Assembly (NCBI GenBank): GCA_903840505.1
Contig: CAIMGI010000021.1
Location: 1-37,647, forward strand
From: an uncultured Bacteroidota bacterium
GTDB taxonomy: Bacteria; Bacteroidota; Bacteroidia; UBA4408
Direction of reading: 5' to 3'
DNA: 37,647 nucleotides
Positions 22,250-31,183 of this stretch are shown in pieces. Position 1 is the stretch's first letter; each line of letters begins with the position of its first letter. Made by a program: the position numbers and the translations under genes. A model generated the notes under the pieces. It did no database searches. It was not told the DNA's origin and saw nothing but the letters and a program-made list of their open reading frames with translations.

Positions 22250-23533
22250 ATGAACGTATTAATAATAGGATCAGGTGGAAGAGAAAATGCTTTTGCCTGG
22301 AAGTTGGCACAAAGTGAAAAGTTGGATAAACTATTTGTTTGCCCTGGTAATGCGGGTACTTTACAGTTTGCGACCAATGTAAATATTGGAGAATCTGATT
22401 TTGAAAGTATAAAGAAATTTGTGATTGAAAACACCATTAAAATGGTTGTGGTAGGACCGGAAGGGCCTTTGGTAAAAGGGATTTATGATTTTTTTAAAGA
22501 AGACGCTCAGTTAAAAAATATTCCTGTTATAGGGCCTTCTAAAGCAGGTGCGCAATTAGAAGGAAGCAAGGATTTTTCGAAACAGTTTATGATTCGTCAT
22601 AATATTCCAACAGCCCGTTATGGAACTTTCACAAAAGAACAATTGCCTGATGCATTAAAATTTCTTGAGGGTTTTAATCCTCCTTATGTATTAAAAGCGG
22701 ATGGACTTGCTGCAGGTAAGGGGGTTGTTATACCTGATAATATAATAGATGCGAAAGCTGAGTTATCCGAAATGTTAGGTAATGCTAAATTTGGTGAAGC
22801 AAGCAGCAAGGTTGTAATTGAAGAATTTTTGAAAGGCATAGAATTGTCTGTTTTTGTTTTAACAGACGGGAAAAATTATAAAATACTTCCTTCTGCAAAG
22901 GATTATAAACGAATAGGAGAGGGCGATACAGGTTTAAATACAGGAGGTATGGGAGCTGTTTCACCTGTCCCTTTTGCCGATGAAACTTTTTTGAAAAAGG
23001 TAGAAGAAAGAATTGTAATTCCTACTATTGAGGGTTTGAGAAAAGAGAACATTGAGTACAAAGGTTTTATTTTTATTGGATTGATGAATTGTAAAGGTGA
23101 ACCTTATGTTATTGAATACAATTGCCGTATGGGTGATCCTGAAACGGAAGTAGTTGTGCCGAGAATAAAGTCGGATTTGTTAGAATTGTTTGAAGCCGTT
23201 GGAAAGCAAACCTTAAATGAAATTAAAATTGAACTTGATACAAGAACTGCTGTTACCGTAATGCTTGTCTCGGGTGGTTATCCCGGTGATTTTGAAAAAG
23301 GGAAAATTATAATAGGAATAGAAAATGTAACACAAAGTTTGATTTTTCACGCAGGTACTAAAATAGAAGGGGAGAATATAGTAACTAACGGGGGGAGAGT
23401 AATGGCAATAACTTCTTACGGAAATACAATAGAAGAAGCAGTTGGGGTATCAATGAAAAATGCTGAACGAATAAATTTCGATAATAAATATTACAGAAAA
23501 GATATTGGGAAAGATTTAATGAATCGGGACTAA
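22250..23533 (+). CDS. purD: Phosphoribosylamine--glycine ligase (PurD, GAR synthetase)
   Basis: PurD joins glycine to phosphoribosylamine using ATP, the second step of purine synthesis. The 427-residue ATP-grasp protein is full length. It shows MNVLIIGSGGRENAFAWKLA at the start, VVVGPEGPLVKGI near 66-78, PSKAGAQLEGSKDFSK, the ATP-binding LKADGLAAGKGV near 149-160, TGGMGAVSP, and the metal-binding YNCRMGDPETEVV near 288-300. The C-terminal SGGYPGDFEKG and TNGGRVMAI blocks are present. No other purine gene is adjacent. It ends 14 bases from a convergent small membrane-protein gene. Confidence 0.96.
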   Translation: MNVLIIGSGGRENAFAWKLAQSEKLDKLFVCPGNAGTLQFATNVNIGESDFESIKKFVIENTIKMVVVGPEGPLVKGIYDFFKEDAQLKNIPVIGPSKAGAQLEGSKDFSKQFMIRHNIPTARYGTFTKEQLPDALKFLEGFNPPYVLKADGLAAGKGVVIPDNIIDAKAELSEMLGNAKFGEASSKVVIEEFLKGIELSVFVLTDGKNYKILPSAKDYKRIGEGDTGLNTGGMGAVSPVPFADETFLKKVEERIVIPTIEGLRKENIEYKGFIFIGLMNCKGEPYVIEYNCRMGDPETEVVVPRIKSDLLELFEAVGKQTLNEIKIELDTRTAVTVMLVSGGYPGDFEKGKIIIGIENVTQSLIFHAGTKIEGENIVTNGGRVMAITSYGNTIEEAVGVSMKNAERINFDNKYYRKDIGKDLMNRD

Positions 23534-23547
23534 ATTTGAAAAGCTAA

Positions 23548-23709
23548 CTATTTGTTAGGTTCTTTGTATTTCGGTCCGTAAAATGTCCAAATAAAGAATC
23601 CTACAAATCCAATGGCGATAAATAACATATTAGAAGGACGACCTACTTTTACCAATATTTCAAAAAGTCCGTTAAAAATATCAGCGATGCAATAAAATAC
23701 CTTATCCAT
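23548..23709 (-). CDS. 53-residue membrane protein, resembling DUF6341
   Basis: The ORF is open from the ATG at 23709 to the TAG at 23548. The protein begins MDKVFYCIADIFNGLFEILV, has one clear membrane helix (MLFIAIGFVGFFIWTF) and ends in a basic YKEPNK tail. The layout resembles the tiny DUF6341-type proteins of Flavobacteriia, recalled from memory rather than searched. A consensus -7 box lies 23 bases upstream, supporting a real gene despite its size. It converges on purD with a 14-base gap. Function is unknown. Confidence 0.75.
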   Translation of the reverse strand: MDKVFYCIADIFNGLFEILVKVGRPSNMLFIAIGFVGFFIWTFYGPKYKEPNK

Positions 23710-23732
23710 ATTAATTTAGTTTATTTGATGCA

Positions 23733-23740
23733 CAAAAGTA
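23733..23740 (-). promoter_or_regulatory. -7 box (TACTTTTG) for the 53-residue membrane protein
   Basis: The minus strand reads TACTTTTG, matching TAnnTTTG, 23 bases upstream of the ATG at 23709. Confidence 0.5.
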
Positions 23741-23784
23741 AAATTTATTTTAATTTACACAAAATTAATAATTAACAATTCAGG

Positions 23785-24777
23785 GTGATTCGTTTTTTTA
23801 GATACAACCAATTGGCAGCAGCGGCATTAATAGCGCTACTTACTGCTGCAATATGGATGTTCGGTTTTTTAAGTCCGGTGGCAGTTAATGTTAAAAATAC
23901 AATGCCTTTGTATGAAATATGTTGCAATTTGTTGGGGACTAATTTAATCGTACAATATATTGTTGCTATTCTGCTTGTATTAACACAATCATTCTATTTC
24001 AATTATATTGTAAATAAACACGAATTGTTAGGGAAAGCATCATACATCCCAGCACTGATATATGCTTTGTTTATGAGTATATGCAAAGCTTATTTGATGC
24101 TGCACCCTTTGTTGTTTTGTAATTTTTTCATTTTAATAGCTGTGCATAAAATGCTGGGTACTTACCGTAAGGAAGAAGCCTTTGGGAATATATTTGATGC
24201 CGGGTTATACATTTCTATAGCATCCTTGTTTTATTTCCCTGCTATTGTTTTATTCCCATTGGTGTGGGTATGTTTATTGGTAATACGTCCCTTTGTATGG
24301 CGCGAATGGATTATTTCTTTTTTAGGTTTTATTGTACCTTACTTGTTTGCTTTTACCTATTATTTTTGGCTCGACAAAGTAGGGTTTTTTCTGTTCGATA
24401 AAATTTTCTTCCCTGTTTCTGATAGTAAATTTAGTATTGCTTCAGAGCCAACATCATTTATCATTTTGGTAACTACTTTGTTGTTCGTAATTGCTGTTTC
24501 ATTTATTAAATTACTCAATGGATTGCCTGTGAATACAGCATTTTCGGGCAACGTATTTTTGTTTTTTTTGTGGATGATTGGACTTTCTTTCGTTAGTTTT
24601 TTTATGGCCCCAATACTGAAGTTTAATTATTTGGCAATTGCTGCAATGCCTATTGCTGTATACGTTGCAAATTATTTTTTAAACACGCAGCGATTGCGTT
24701 TAGCTGAAATACTGTTTTGGATTTTTCTGATTACTATATTTTATAATCAGTACGTATATTACATTAAACCGGTTTAA
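23785..24777 (+). CDS. Polytopic membrane protein, DUF6427-like
   Basis: The 330-residue protein starts at GTG ([19 protein letters not shown]), matching the MIxxF opening I recall for DUF6427 proteins of Bacteroidota; no ATG is available nearby. About eight to nine hydrophobic helices span the whole length, with small loops such as [11 protein letters not shown] and [19 protein letters not shown]. Hydrophobicity and length suggest an inner-membrane protein, possibly distantly related to membrane glycosyltransferase-type folds, but I see no catalytic motif. Its TAA overlaps the stop of the convergent rimK gene by 4 bases. Function is unknown. Confidence 0.75.
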   Translation: MIRFFRYNQLAAAALIALLTAAIWMFGFLSPVAVNVKNTMPLYEICCNLLGTNLIVQYIVAILLVLTQSFYFNYIVNKHELLGKASYIPALIYALFMSICKAYLMLHPLLFCNFFILIAVHKMLGTYRKEEAFGNIFDAGLYISIASLFYFPAIVLFPLVWVCLLVIRPFVWREWIISFLGFIVPYLFAFTYYFWLDKVGFFLFDKIFFPVSDSKFSIASEPTSFIILVTTLLFVIAVSFIKLLNGLPVNTAFSGNVFLFFLWMIGLSFVSFFMAPILKFNYLAIAAMPIAVYVANYFLNTQRLRLAEILFWIFLITIFYNQYVYYIKPV

Positions 24778-25652
24778 AGAAACTCGTTGCGTTCAATGTA
24801 TTCAATGATTTTTCCTGCTATGTCTATTTTGGTTGCACCTTCAATACCTTCCAATCCGGGTGATGAATTTACTTCCATAACCAATGGACCTCTGCTCGAT
24901 TGAAGCATATCAACTCCTGCAATTGCCAATCCTAATTTTTTTGCCGATTGAATAGCTGTGGCTTTTTCTTCAGGTGATAATTCAATAACTGTGGCGCTGC
25001 CTCCTCTGTGTAAATTCGATCGAAATTCACCTTCTGCTCCTTGTCTTTTCATTGCACCCACAACTTGTCCATCTACCACAAATGCCCTTATATCAGCACC
25101 TCCTGCTTCTTTGATAAATTCCTGAACCAATATATTTGCTTCTAGTCCCATAAAAGCTTCAACAACCGATTTTGCAGATTTTTGTGTCTCAGCTAAAATT
25201 ACACCAATACCTTGTGTGCCTTCCAATAGCTTAATAACACAAGGTGTTCCACCAACTTGTTGAATTATACTGTCAATATTTTTAGGATGGGAGGCAAATA
25301 CGGTTTTGGGCATTCCTATACCGGCTCTGGAAAGCAATTGTAAACTTCTTAATTTATCGCGTGAACGAACCAAAGCTTGTGATTCAACGGCAGTAAATAT
25401 TTTCATCATTTCAAACTGACGAACAACGGCCGCCCCATAAAATGTTACCGATGCGCCAATTCTTGGTATAACAGCATTCACTCCTTTTACTTCTTCACCC
25501 TTATGAAAAATATGTGGTCTTCCTTTTTCTATTACTAATACACATTTTAAATGATCAAGCACTACCATTTCGTGACCGCGTTTATGTCCCGCTTCTACCA
25601 ATCTTTTTGTAGAATATAAATTCGGATTTCTTGAAAGAATAACAATCTTCAT
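24774..25652 (-). CDS. rimK: RimK-type ATP-grasp glutamate ligase
   Basis: RimK adds glutamate residues to the C-terminus of ribosomal protein S6, altering ribosome behaviour. The 292-residue ATP-grasp protein has [13 protein letters not shown] near residue 67, [15 protein letters not shown] near 103, [12 protein letters not shown] (the ATP loop) near 141, [17 protein letters not shown] near 181, and [15 protein letters not shown] near 259 with the metal ligands E and N. It starts 1 base after the rimB stop, so the pair is an operon. Other RimK-like ligases make different peptides, so the substrate is by family. The last bases overlap the convergent DUF6427-like gene. Confidence 0.92.
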   Translation of the reverse strand: MKIVILSRNPNLYSTKRLVEAGHKRGHEMVVLDHLKCVLVIEKGRPHIFHKGEEVKGVNAVIPRIGASVTFYGAAVVRQFEMMKIFTAVESQALVRSRDKLRSLQLLSRAGIGMPKTVFASHPKNIDSIIQQVGGTPCVIKLLEGTQGIGVILAETQKSAKSVVEAFMGLEANILVQEFIKEAGGADIRAFVVDGQVVGAMKRQGAEGEFRSNLHRGGSATVIELSPEEKATAIQSAKKLGLAIAGVDMLQSSRGPLVMEVNSSPGLEGIEGATKIDIAGKIIEYIERNEFL

Positions 25653-25653
25653 A

Positions 25654-26100
25654 CTACTTTTTTATCTTTTTTTCGGTTAAGTATATTTCTGAAATATCAA
25701 CTATGAATCTGTTTTTTAGCAGCTTTCTCCCAATCAAAACAGGATAGCGCATATTGCCCCTATCGGTCAACGAAATTAAGGTATTTATTGTTTTATTGCC
25801 AATTTTAACCTTGGTTTTTATAATGTATCTTTCCTCTAAGTCACCAAAAGAGTTTTTAATTTCTTTTTTACTGAAATCTGTAAAACGGTGCTCTTGCTCA
25901 TTGTATTCAGGATGTGAAGGGTCGAGTAATTTGAACAATAATACAGGTTTTTCAAAAGATGTGTCCATCAGTATATCGTGGCAATGCAGAGCTGTAGTAT
26001 AGGCTCCAGTATCCACTTTTGCCTCAATGTTAAACAATCCCAAGTCGGGGAAAGATATTTTCTCCCTTCTGCCAATAGTCTTTTTTATTTTGCCAATCAT
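25654..26100 (-). CDS. rimB: RimB-like retropepsin-type aspartic protease (ATP-dependent zinc protease family)
   Basis: The 148-residue protein has a retropepsin-like core, [14 protein letters not shown] near residues 27-40, where DTG is the catalytic aspartate motif. A matching [18 protein letters not shown] lies near the C-terminus. In Pseudomonas the gene next to rimK, rimB, encodes a protease that trims the glutamate tail RimK builds, and this protein fits that family (labelled ATP-dependent zinc protease in databases). The ATG at 26100 is preferred over an upstream GTG at 26115. It reads into rimK with a 1-base gap. A degenerate TATACTTG lies just upstream on the minus strand. Confidence 0.85.
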   Translation of the reverse strand: MIGKIKKTIGRREKISFPDLGLFNIEAKVDTGAYTTALHCHDILMDTSFEKPVLLFKLLDPSHPEYNEQEHRFTDFSKKEIKNSFGDLEERYIIKTKVKIGNKTINTLISLTDRGNMRYPVLIGRKLLKNRFIVDISEIYLTEKKIKK

Positions 26101-26185
26101 AAATATATTGAACACAAGTATACGCAGTTTTCAGGAAATAAAAGAGAACTCGCTTGAATTTAAGAATCGAATAAATAATATTTCG

Positions 26186-26193
26186 TAAATTTG
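26186..26193 (+). promoter_or_regulatory. -7 box (TAAATTTG) immediately before a GTG start
   Basis: TAAATTTG matches TAnnTTTG and ends 5 bases before the GTG at 26199. A transcript starting the usual 5-7 bases downstream would begin at the start codon itself. Confidence 0.5.
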
Positions 26194-26198
26194 TTTTT

Positions 26199-26723
26199 GT
26201 GAAAAGAGTTTTATCCTACGCCTTGTTATTGTTGTTTGTCTTTAATTTATTGGCATATTACCCTTTTTATTTGATGAGAAGAGCCGAAATTAAGAGGGAA
26301 ATGAAACAATATGTGAAGTCAGAGAAGTACAAAAATCAATTGACTGTTCTTACTTTCAATAAAAAAGCCTATTCCACATTGGAGTGGGAAGATGGAGGTA
26401 AGGAGTTTAAGTATTTAGGCAATATGTACGATCTTGTTTCGAAGGAATTGAATAGTGATAATGTAACAATATATTGTATTCAAGATAAACAAGAGGGGAA
26501 ACTGCTTGCTTTTTTAAGTAAACAATCACAGGAAAATTCAAACGATGCTTCGACCAAACAAGGCGCTAAGCGTATTTTTAAAATGCATTCCGTTGTTTTA
26601 TTGTCTGTTGCCAATATAGTTTCTCAAGTTCAAACTTTACTGGAAGAGAATACCTTTAATTATTTTTCTAGCATTCCTTCACTTTCAACAAGCCCGCCCT
26701 TTATTCCCCCTCGATTTAGTTAA
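26199..26723 (+). CDS. Membrane-anchored hypothetical protein upstream of a TonB receptor
   Basis: The 174-residue protein begins at GTG with an N-terminal helix (VLSYALLLLFVFNLLAYYPFYL) followed by a basic turn (MRRAEIKREMKQYVK). The periplasmic part has no motif I recognise; the middle resembles a beta-rich domain (LTVLTFNKKAYSTLEWEDGGKEFKYLG). The C-terminus is Ser/Pro-rich and ends SPPFIPPRFS. Short anchored proteins with Pro-rich tails are often found just upstream of TonB-dependent receptors in Bacteroidota, and such a receptor follows 83 bases later in the same direction. The HYC and CC motifs of the HYC_CC_PP family are absent. Partnership with the receptor is inference. Confidence 0.68.
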   Translation: MKRVLSYALLLLFVFNLLAYYPFYLMRRAEIKREMKQYVKSEKYKNQLTVLTFNKKAYSTLEWEDGGKEFKYLGNMYDLVSKELNSDNVTIYCIQDKQEGKLLAFLSKQSQENSNDASTKQGAKRIFKMHSVVLLSVANIVSQVQTLLEENTFNYFSSIPSLSTSPPFIPPRFS

Positions 26724-26806
26724 GTTATTATTTTAGCATAGAAGATCGTGAGTTCCTTTACAGTCTTTCGATTTCAACGTATTTAATAATTTAAATAAAT
26801 CAAAAA

Positions 26807-29218
26807 ATGAAACAAATAATTTTGTTCGCATTGTTGTGTGTGTGTTATATCGTACCGGGTTTTTCTCAAAAAGTTACTGTTCTCGATAAAACAACTTCTC
26901 AACCATTGCCATATATTTTAGTAAAAAGTAACTCCTCTAATTTAACACTTCAAACCAACAATAAAGGAGTAGTTGATATTTCATCCTTGAAACAGTCTGA
27001 TAGTATTTCCTTTTCGTTTGTGGGATATAAAACAATGGTGTTAAGCTATGGTCAGATTGAATCGGCTAAATTTAAAATTCGAATGTCTGATAAAACCTAT
27101 TCTATTGGTGAATTGGTTGTTTCTGCAAGTCGGTTTGAGGAAAAAAAGGAGGATGTTCCTCAGCAAATACAAGTTATGAAGAGTAAGGAACTTCAATTTA
27201 TGAACCAGCAAACAATGGCCGATGTAATACAACAATCTGGAAATGTTTTGGTACAAAAAAGTCAACAAGCCGGTGGCAGTAATATTATTAGAGGTTTTGA
27301 GACAAATAAGGTGTTGATGGTTGTTGACGGTGTTCGAATGAACAATGCTATTTATAGGGGTGGTCATATTCAAAATGTGATTACGCTTGATAACACCATT
27401 ATGGATAGAGTAGAAATAGTTTTTGGAGCAGGTTCCGTTGTATATGGGAGTGATGCTTTAGGAGGTGTTATGCACTTTTATACCAAAAACCCTATGTTGG
27501 CCGATAGTGGAAGCAAAGCATTGATAAAAGCGAATGCCTTTACAAGGTATTCTACTTCCTGTGAGGAAAAATCGGCTCACGTTGATTTTAATATTGGATT
27601 AAATAAGGTTGCATTTCTTACAAGTATCACTTACTCTGATTATGGTGACCTACGACAAGGTAATAACCGCAATCCTTTTTATGGCGATTGGGGTAAACGT
27701 ACATTTTATGTAGATCGGATAAATGGAATTGACAGCACTATTAAGACAAGCAATCCGGATGTACAAAGACAATCCGGTTATCAACAATACGATATTTTAC
27801 AAAAAGTATTAATCAAGCAGAGTAAAAGGGTTGATCACGTATTGAATTTCCAGTATTCGAATTCGGGTGATGTTCCTCGATACGACCGATTAACGGAAGT
27901 GTCGGGCGGTAAACCTAAATTTGCAGAATGGTATTATGGTCCTCAAAAAAGAGTGTTTGGATCGTATGCACTAAATCTTAAAAAGCAGAGAGGAATATAT
28001 GATAATGCCCGTGTAATTGTTGCCTATCAAAATATCGAAGAAAGTCGTCACGATAGGAGATACAGAAAGAATGCATTAAATAATCGTATCGAAAAGTTAG
28101 ACATTATTACCTTGAATACCGATTTAGCAAAGCGTGTAAAAAGGAATGAAATACGGTATGGATTGGAAGGGACATATAATAAAGTGAATTCTACGGCTTT
28201 TCAAACGGACATTACTACTGGAGTAGAAAGCCCACTCGATACACGTTATCCCGATGGTGGCTCCAATATGCAATCGGCAGCTCTGTATGTAACACATACA
28301 TTTGAAATTTCACCGAAAGTTATTTTAACGGAAGGGCTTCGTTATAGTTATGTGTCGCTTAATTCTTTATTTAATGATACTACATTTTTTCCGTTTCCAT
28401 TTAGGGAAGTAAATCAAATGAACGGGGCATTGAATGGAAATATTGGAATGGTATTTATGCCTGGTAAAGAATGGCGTTTTAGCATTATTGGCTCAACGGG
28501 TTTTCGTGCACCCAATGTGGACGATTTAAGCAAGGTGTTTGAAAGTGTTGCAGGAAGTGTTGTGGTTCCGAATCCTAATTTAAAACCGGAGTATACTTAT
28601 AATGGAGAGTTAAGTATTGCAAAAGGATTTAATAAACGGGTAAGAACAGAAGCTGTTGCTTATTATACTATTTATAAAAATGCCATAACAACCAAAGAAG
28701 CCTTCTTTAACGGACAAGATAGTATTTTGTTTAATGGAACTTTGAGTCAGGTTAAAAGTAATGTAAATGCAGTAGAGGCATATATATATGGCGGCAGCAT
28801 TAATTTGCTTGCCGATGTGTCGGATAATTTTGCAATAACAAGCTCCCTTAATTATACATATGGCAGAATTAAAACGGACTCAGTCGATTATCCGTTAGAC
28901 CATATTCCACCGGTATTTGGCAAAACAAGCTTACTGTTGAACCTGAATAAATTTAAAAGCGAATTTTTTGTAATGTATAACGGTTGGAAAGCATATAAGG
29001 ACTATAATATAGTTGGGGAAGATAACATAGCTTATGCAACTCCAAGTGGTATGCCTTCTTGGTGTACATTGAATGCGCGAGGGGCATACCAGTTTACTGA
29101 AAATGTACAGGTTCAAATGGCGCTGGAGAATATTCTTGACCAAAATTACCGTGTTTTTGGTTCCAATATAGGTGCATCGGGAAGGAATTTAATTGTAACC
29201 TTAAGAGGTAAATTTTAA
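26807..29218 (+). CDS. TonB-dependent outer-membrane receptor, heme/hemoglobin-type
   Basis: The 803-residue protein has a signal peptide (MKQIILFALLCVCYIVPGFSQ), then a carboxypeptidase-like beta-sandwich (about 22-95) typical of Bacteroidota receptors. The plug (about 110-235) contains VDGVRMNNAIYRGGHIQN and VVYGSDALGGVMHF. A 22-strand barrel follows, ending DQNYRVFGSNIGASGRNLIVTLRGKF with the terminal aromatic. The RGFETNKVLMVVDGVRMNNA block resembles the TonB hemoglobin/transferrin/lactoferrin receptor family, so heme or heme-protein uptake is the best guess. Other ligands are possible. No Fur box was recognised upstream. A strong terminator follows. Confidence 0.9.
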   Translation: MKQIILFALLCVCYIVPGFSQKVTVLDKTTSQPLPYILVKSNSSNLTLQTNNKGVVDISSLKQSDSISFSFVGYKTMVLSYGQIESAKFKIRMSDKTYSIGELVVSASRFEEKKEDVPQQIQVMKSKELQFMNQQTMADVIQQSGNVLVQKSQQAGGSNIIRGFETNKVLMVVDGVRMNNAIYRGGHIQNVITLDNTIMDRVEIVFGAGSVVYGSDALGGVMHFYTKNPMLADSGSKALIKANAFTRYSTSCEEKSAHVDFNIGLNKVAFLTSITYSDYGDLRQGNNRNPFYGDWGKRTFYVDRINGIDSTIKTSNPDVQRQSGYQQYDILQKVLIKQSKRVDHVLNFQYSNSGDVPRYDRLTEVSGGKPKFAEWYYGPQKRVFGSYALNLKKQRGIYDNARVIVAYQNIEESRHDRRYRKNALNNRIEKLDIITLNTDLAKRVKRNEIRYGLEGTYNKVNSTAFQTDITTGVESPLDTRYPDGGSNMQSAALYVTHTFEISPKVILTEGLRYSYVSLNSLFNDTTFFPFPFREVNQMNGALNGNIGMVFMPGKEWRFSIIGSTGFRAPNVDDLSKVFESVAGSVVVPNPNLKPEYTYNGELSIAKGFNKRVRTEAVAYYTIYKNAITTKEAFFNGQDSILFNGTLSQVKSNVNAVEAYIYGGSINLLADVSDNFAITSSLNYTYGRIKTDSVDYPLDHIPPVFGKTSLLLNLNKFKSEFFVMYNGWKAYKDYNIVGEDNIAYATPSGMPSWCTLNARGAYQFTENVQVQMALENILDQNYRVFGSNIGASGRNLIVTLRGKF

Positions 29219-29237
29219 ATACATAATTGATTCTATT

Positions 29238-29270
29238 AAAAGCCTTCTAGAAATATTCTACAAGGCTTTT
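29238..29270 (+). terminator. Hairpin terminator after the TonB receptor gene
   Basis: AAAAGCCTT pairs with AAGGCTTTT (9 of 9). After one C-C mismatch, TAGAA pairs with TTCTA around a 3-base loop, giving a 14-pair stem 20 bases after the stop. The arm ends in TTTT. The kdsB -7 box starts 3 bases after the stem, so terminator and promoter are packed together. Confidence 0.7.
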
Positions 29271-29272
29271 AG

Positions 29273-29280
29273 TATATTTG
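29273..29280 (+). promoter_or_regulatory. -7 box (TATATTTG) for kdsB
   Basis: TATATTTG matches TAnnTTTG, 14 bases upstream of the kdsB ATG. The upstream -33 position falls inside the preceding terminator stem. Confidence 0.55.
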
Positions 29281-29294
29281 TAATAAATATATCT

Positions 29295-30053
29295 ATGATG
29301 TTTGTAGCAATTATTCCTGCTCGTTATGCCTCTACTCGTTTTCCGGGTAAGCCTCTTGCCGACATTAATGGTATGTCGATGATTGAGCGGGTTTATAACA
29401 GGGCTAAAGAAGCTAAAAGCATAAGCAGAGTAATTGTTGCAACTGACGATGAAAGAATCGCAGACTGTGTTAAAAAATTTGGTGGTGAGGTAATCATTAC
29501 GGATGTAAGCCATCAAAGTGGTACCGACCGTTGTGCTGAAGTTGCTCAAAAAATTGGCTTGAAGAATGATGATATTGTAATAAATGTTCAAGGAGATGAG
29601 CCATATATTGATGCTGCTCACATTGATGAATTAACCAAGTGTTTCCAAAATGAAAAGGATGAATTGGCAAGCCTTGTTTCTATTATAAAAAACGAAGAGG
29701 ATATCGAAAATCCGAATGTGGTAAAAGCAATATTGAACAAGAACAATGAAGCTATTTATTTTAGTCGTGCCGCCATACCACACAATCGTAATGCTGAATT
29801 GTTAAGCGAATGGCTTAAGCAAGGTAATTACTACAAGCACATTGGTATATACGGATATAAGGTAAGTACACTTTTAAGCATCACTCAATTAAAGAAGAGT
29901 TTTTTAGAACTCACCGAATCCCTTGAACAATTGCGCTGGATTGAAAATGGCTACAAAATAAAAGTAAAAGTAGTGCCTTCAACTACTTATACGGCAATTG
30001 ATTCCCCTGCCGATATTGAACTGTTATTGAAACAGCTGAGGGAAGGAATATAA
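29295..30053 (+). CDS. kdsB: 3-deoxy-manno-octulosonate cytidylyltransferase (KdsB)
   Basis: KdsB makes CMP-Kdo from CTP and Kdo, the activated sugar for the inner core of LPS. The 252-residue cytoplasmic enzyme has FVAIIPARYASTRFPGKPL at the N-terminus (CTP-binding loop), VIVATDDERI near 54, SGTDRCAEV near 76, and VQGDEPYI near 97 with the metal-binding aspartate. YFSRAAIPHNR lies near 155, and the final ENGYKIKVK and AIDSPADIELL are also standard. Length is normal. It shows that this organism makes a Kdo-containing LPS. No other Kdo gene is adjacent. Confidence 0.96.
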   Translation: MMFVAIIPARYASTRFPGKPLADINGMSMIERVYNRAKEAKSISRVIVATDDERIADCVKKFGGEVIITDVSHQSGTDRCAEVAQKIGLKNDDIVINVQGDEPYIDAAHIDELTKCFQNEKDELASLVSIIKNEEDIENPNVVKAILNKNNEAIYFSRAAIPHNRNAELLSEWLKQGNYYKHIGIYGYKVSTLLSITQLKKSFLELTESLEQLRWIENGYKIKVKVVPSTTYTAIDSPADIELLLKQLREGI

Positions 30054-30098
30054 TTTAAGTTGCTGATTATCAAGCTTTATTTATTGCTCAATTTTTAG

Positions 30099-30106
30099 TA
30101 ATTTCG
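30099..30106 (+). promoter_or_regulatory. Variant -7 box (TAATTTCG) for the HU-CCDC81/SPOR gene
   Basis: TAATTTCG differs from TAnnTTTG at one position and lies 12 bases before the ATG at 30119. The same TTCG variant appears before carB. Confidence 0.3.
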
Positions 30107-30118
30107 CCTTACGGATTT

Positions 30119-31183
30119 ATGAAATTAGATAGCTACATAAGAGACTTGTTGTTTGAACACGATTGTGTGGTTATTCCAGGCTTTGGTGGCTTTGTTGCCA
30201 ATTATGCTCCCGCTCGTATACATCCAACACAACATACTTTTGAGCCTCCTTCCAAAAATATTTTATTCAATAAAAATTTAACAAATAACGATGGTTTGCT
30301 TGCAAATAAAATTGTAGGTGTTGAGGGATGTTCTTATCAGCAGGCACTTATCAATATACAAATGGGTGTTGATGAACTTAATGCAAATTTAAGTGAGAGC
30401 AAGAAGATTGCCATTGAAGAAGTAGGTGTTTTATATTATGATATCGAAAAGAATCTTCAATTTACTACAGCAAACGGAGTGAATTATTTGGTTGATTCTT
30501 TTGGACTTTCATCTTTTCATTCGTCTGCCATAAAACGCGAAAATATTTCACAACGTATTGAGAAGGAGTTTATCGATCGTGGTCCAATAAAACAAGAAAT
30601 AAAAAAGGTCAATTACAAAAAGGTTATTCCATATGTTGTTCTTTTGCCTATTTTGTTTCTAATGGTTTGGATACCGCTAAAAACAGATTTATTGCATCAG
30701 GTAAATTATTCAAATCTGAATCCTTTTGCCGAAAAGGAACAGGCCTTATACAAGGAATCGAAGAGTGAATCCTTGCCCGAATTACCGAAATTTACAGCAA
30801 TAGAATCCATAGAAGCGAATGATACATTGAAATACAAGCCTTATTTTATTTCGGATAATACAACAACACCTATCACCATAAAGTTGTTTGAGGCTGTTGC
30901 CGACTCAACGAATACAGTTGCTAAATCTGTATTGCCGGTAATTCAAGAATCATCAAGCACAAAGCAATATTATATTATTGCAGGTTGTTTTAGAGAAGCA
31001 GAGAATGCAAATAAATTGTTGGAGAAATTAAAGTTCGAAGGCTATGCCGCATCCATTGTGGATACTACTTCCGGTGGACTAATACGAGTTTGTTTTAGTG
31101 GACACAGCACAATGAATGAAGCCTTGAAGAGTATCGGGAAAATACAAGCATCCGGTACCAATGCTTGGTTATTGTCTATTTAA
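30119..31183 (+). CDS. HU-CCDC81 and SPOR domain membrane protein
   Basis: The 354-residue protein begins with the two HU-CCDC81-type domains typical of Bacteroidota (LDSYIRDLLFEHDCVVIPGFG, then NDGLLANKIVG and ALINIQMGVDEL). One membrane helix follows at about 168-187. The last 73 residues are a SPOR domain (YYIIAGCFREAENANKLLEKL and so on) that should lie in the periplasm and bind denuded peptidoglycan, as at division sites. The N-terminal part resembles the histone-like HU fold and would stay in the cytoplasm, where it may bind DNA. A role linking nucleoid and septum has been suggested for such proteins, but that is inference here. Its stop overlaps that of the convergent gene by 4 bases. 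Confidence 0.88.
   Translation: MKLDSYIRDLLFEHDCVVIPGFGGFVANYAPARIHPTQHTFEPPSKNILFNKNLTNNDGLLANKIVGVEGCSYQQALINIQMGVDELNANLSESKKIAIEEVGVLYYDIEKNLQFTTANGVNYLVDSFGLSSFHSSAIKRENISQRIEKEFIDRGPIKQEIKKVNYKKVIPYVVLLPILFLMVWIPLKTDLLHQVNYSNLNPFAEKEQALYKESKSESLPELPKFTAIESIEANDTLKYKPYFISDNTTTPITIKLFEAVADSTNTVAKSVLPVIQESSSTKQYYIIAGCFREAENANKLLEKLKFEGYAASIVDTTSGGLIRVCFSGHSTMNEALKSIGKIQASGTNAWLLSI

Noticed and set aside
23544-23557. Short hairpin (CTAAC/GTTAG) between purD and the 53-residue gene
   Set aside because: A 5-base stem without a T-run is too weak to call a terminator.
26199-26723. Assigning the 174-residue protein to the HYC_CC_PP family found beside TonB receptors
   Set aside because: Neither an HYC nor a CC motif is present; only the Pro-rich tail and the location are similar.
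29247-29621. Minus-strand ORF of 124 codons over kdsB
   Set aside because: It is antisense to the well-conserved kdsB N-terminus and spans the terminator and promoter upstream of it; no domain is recognisable.
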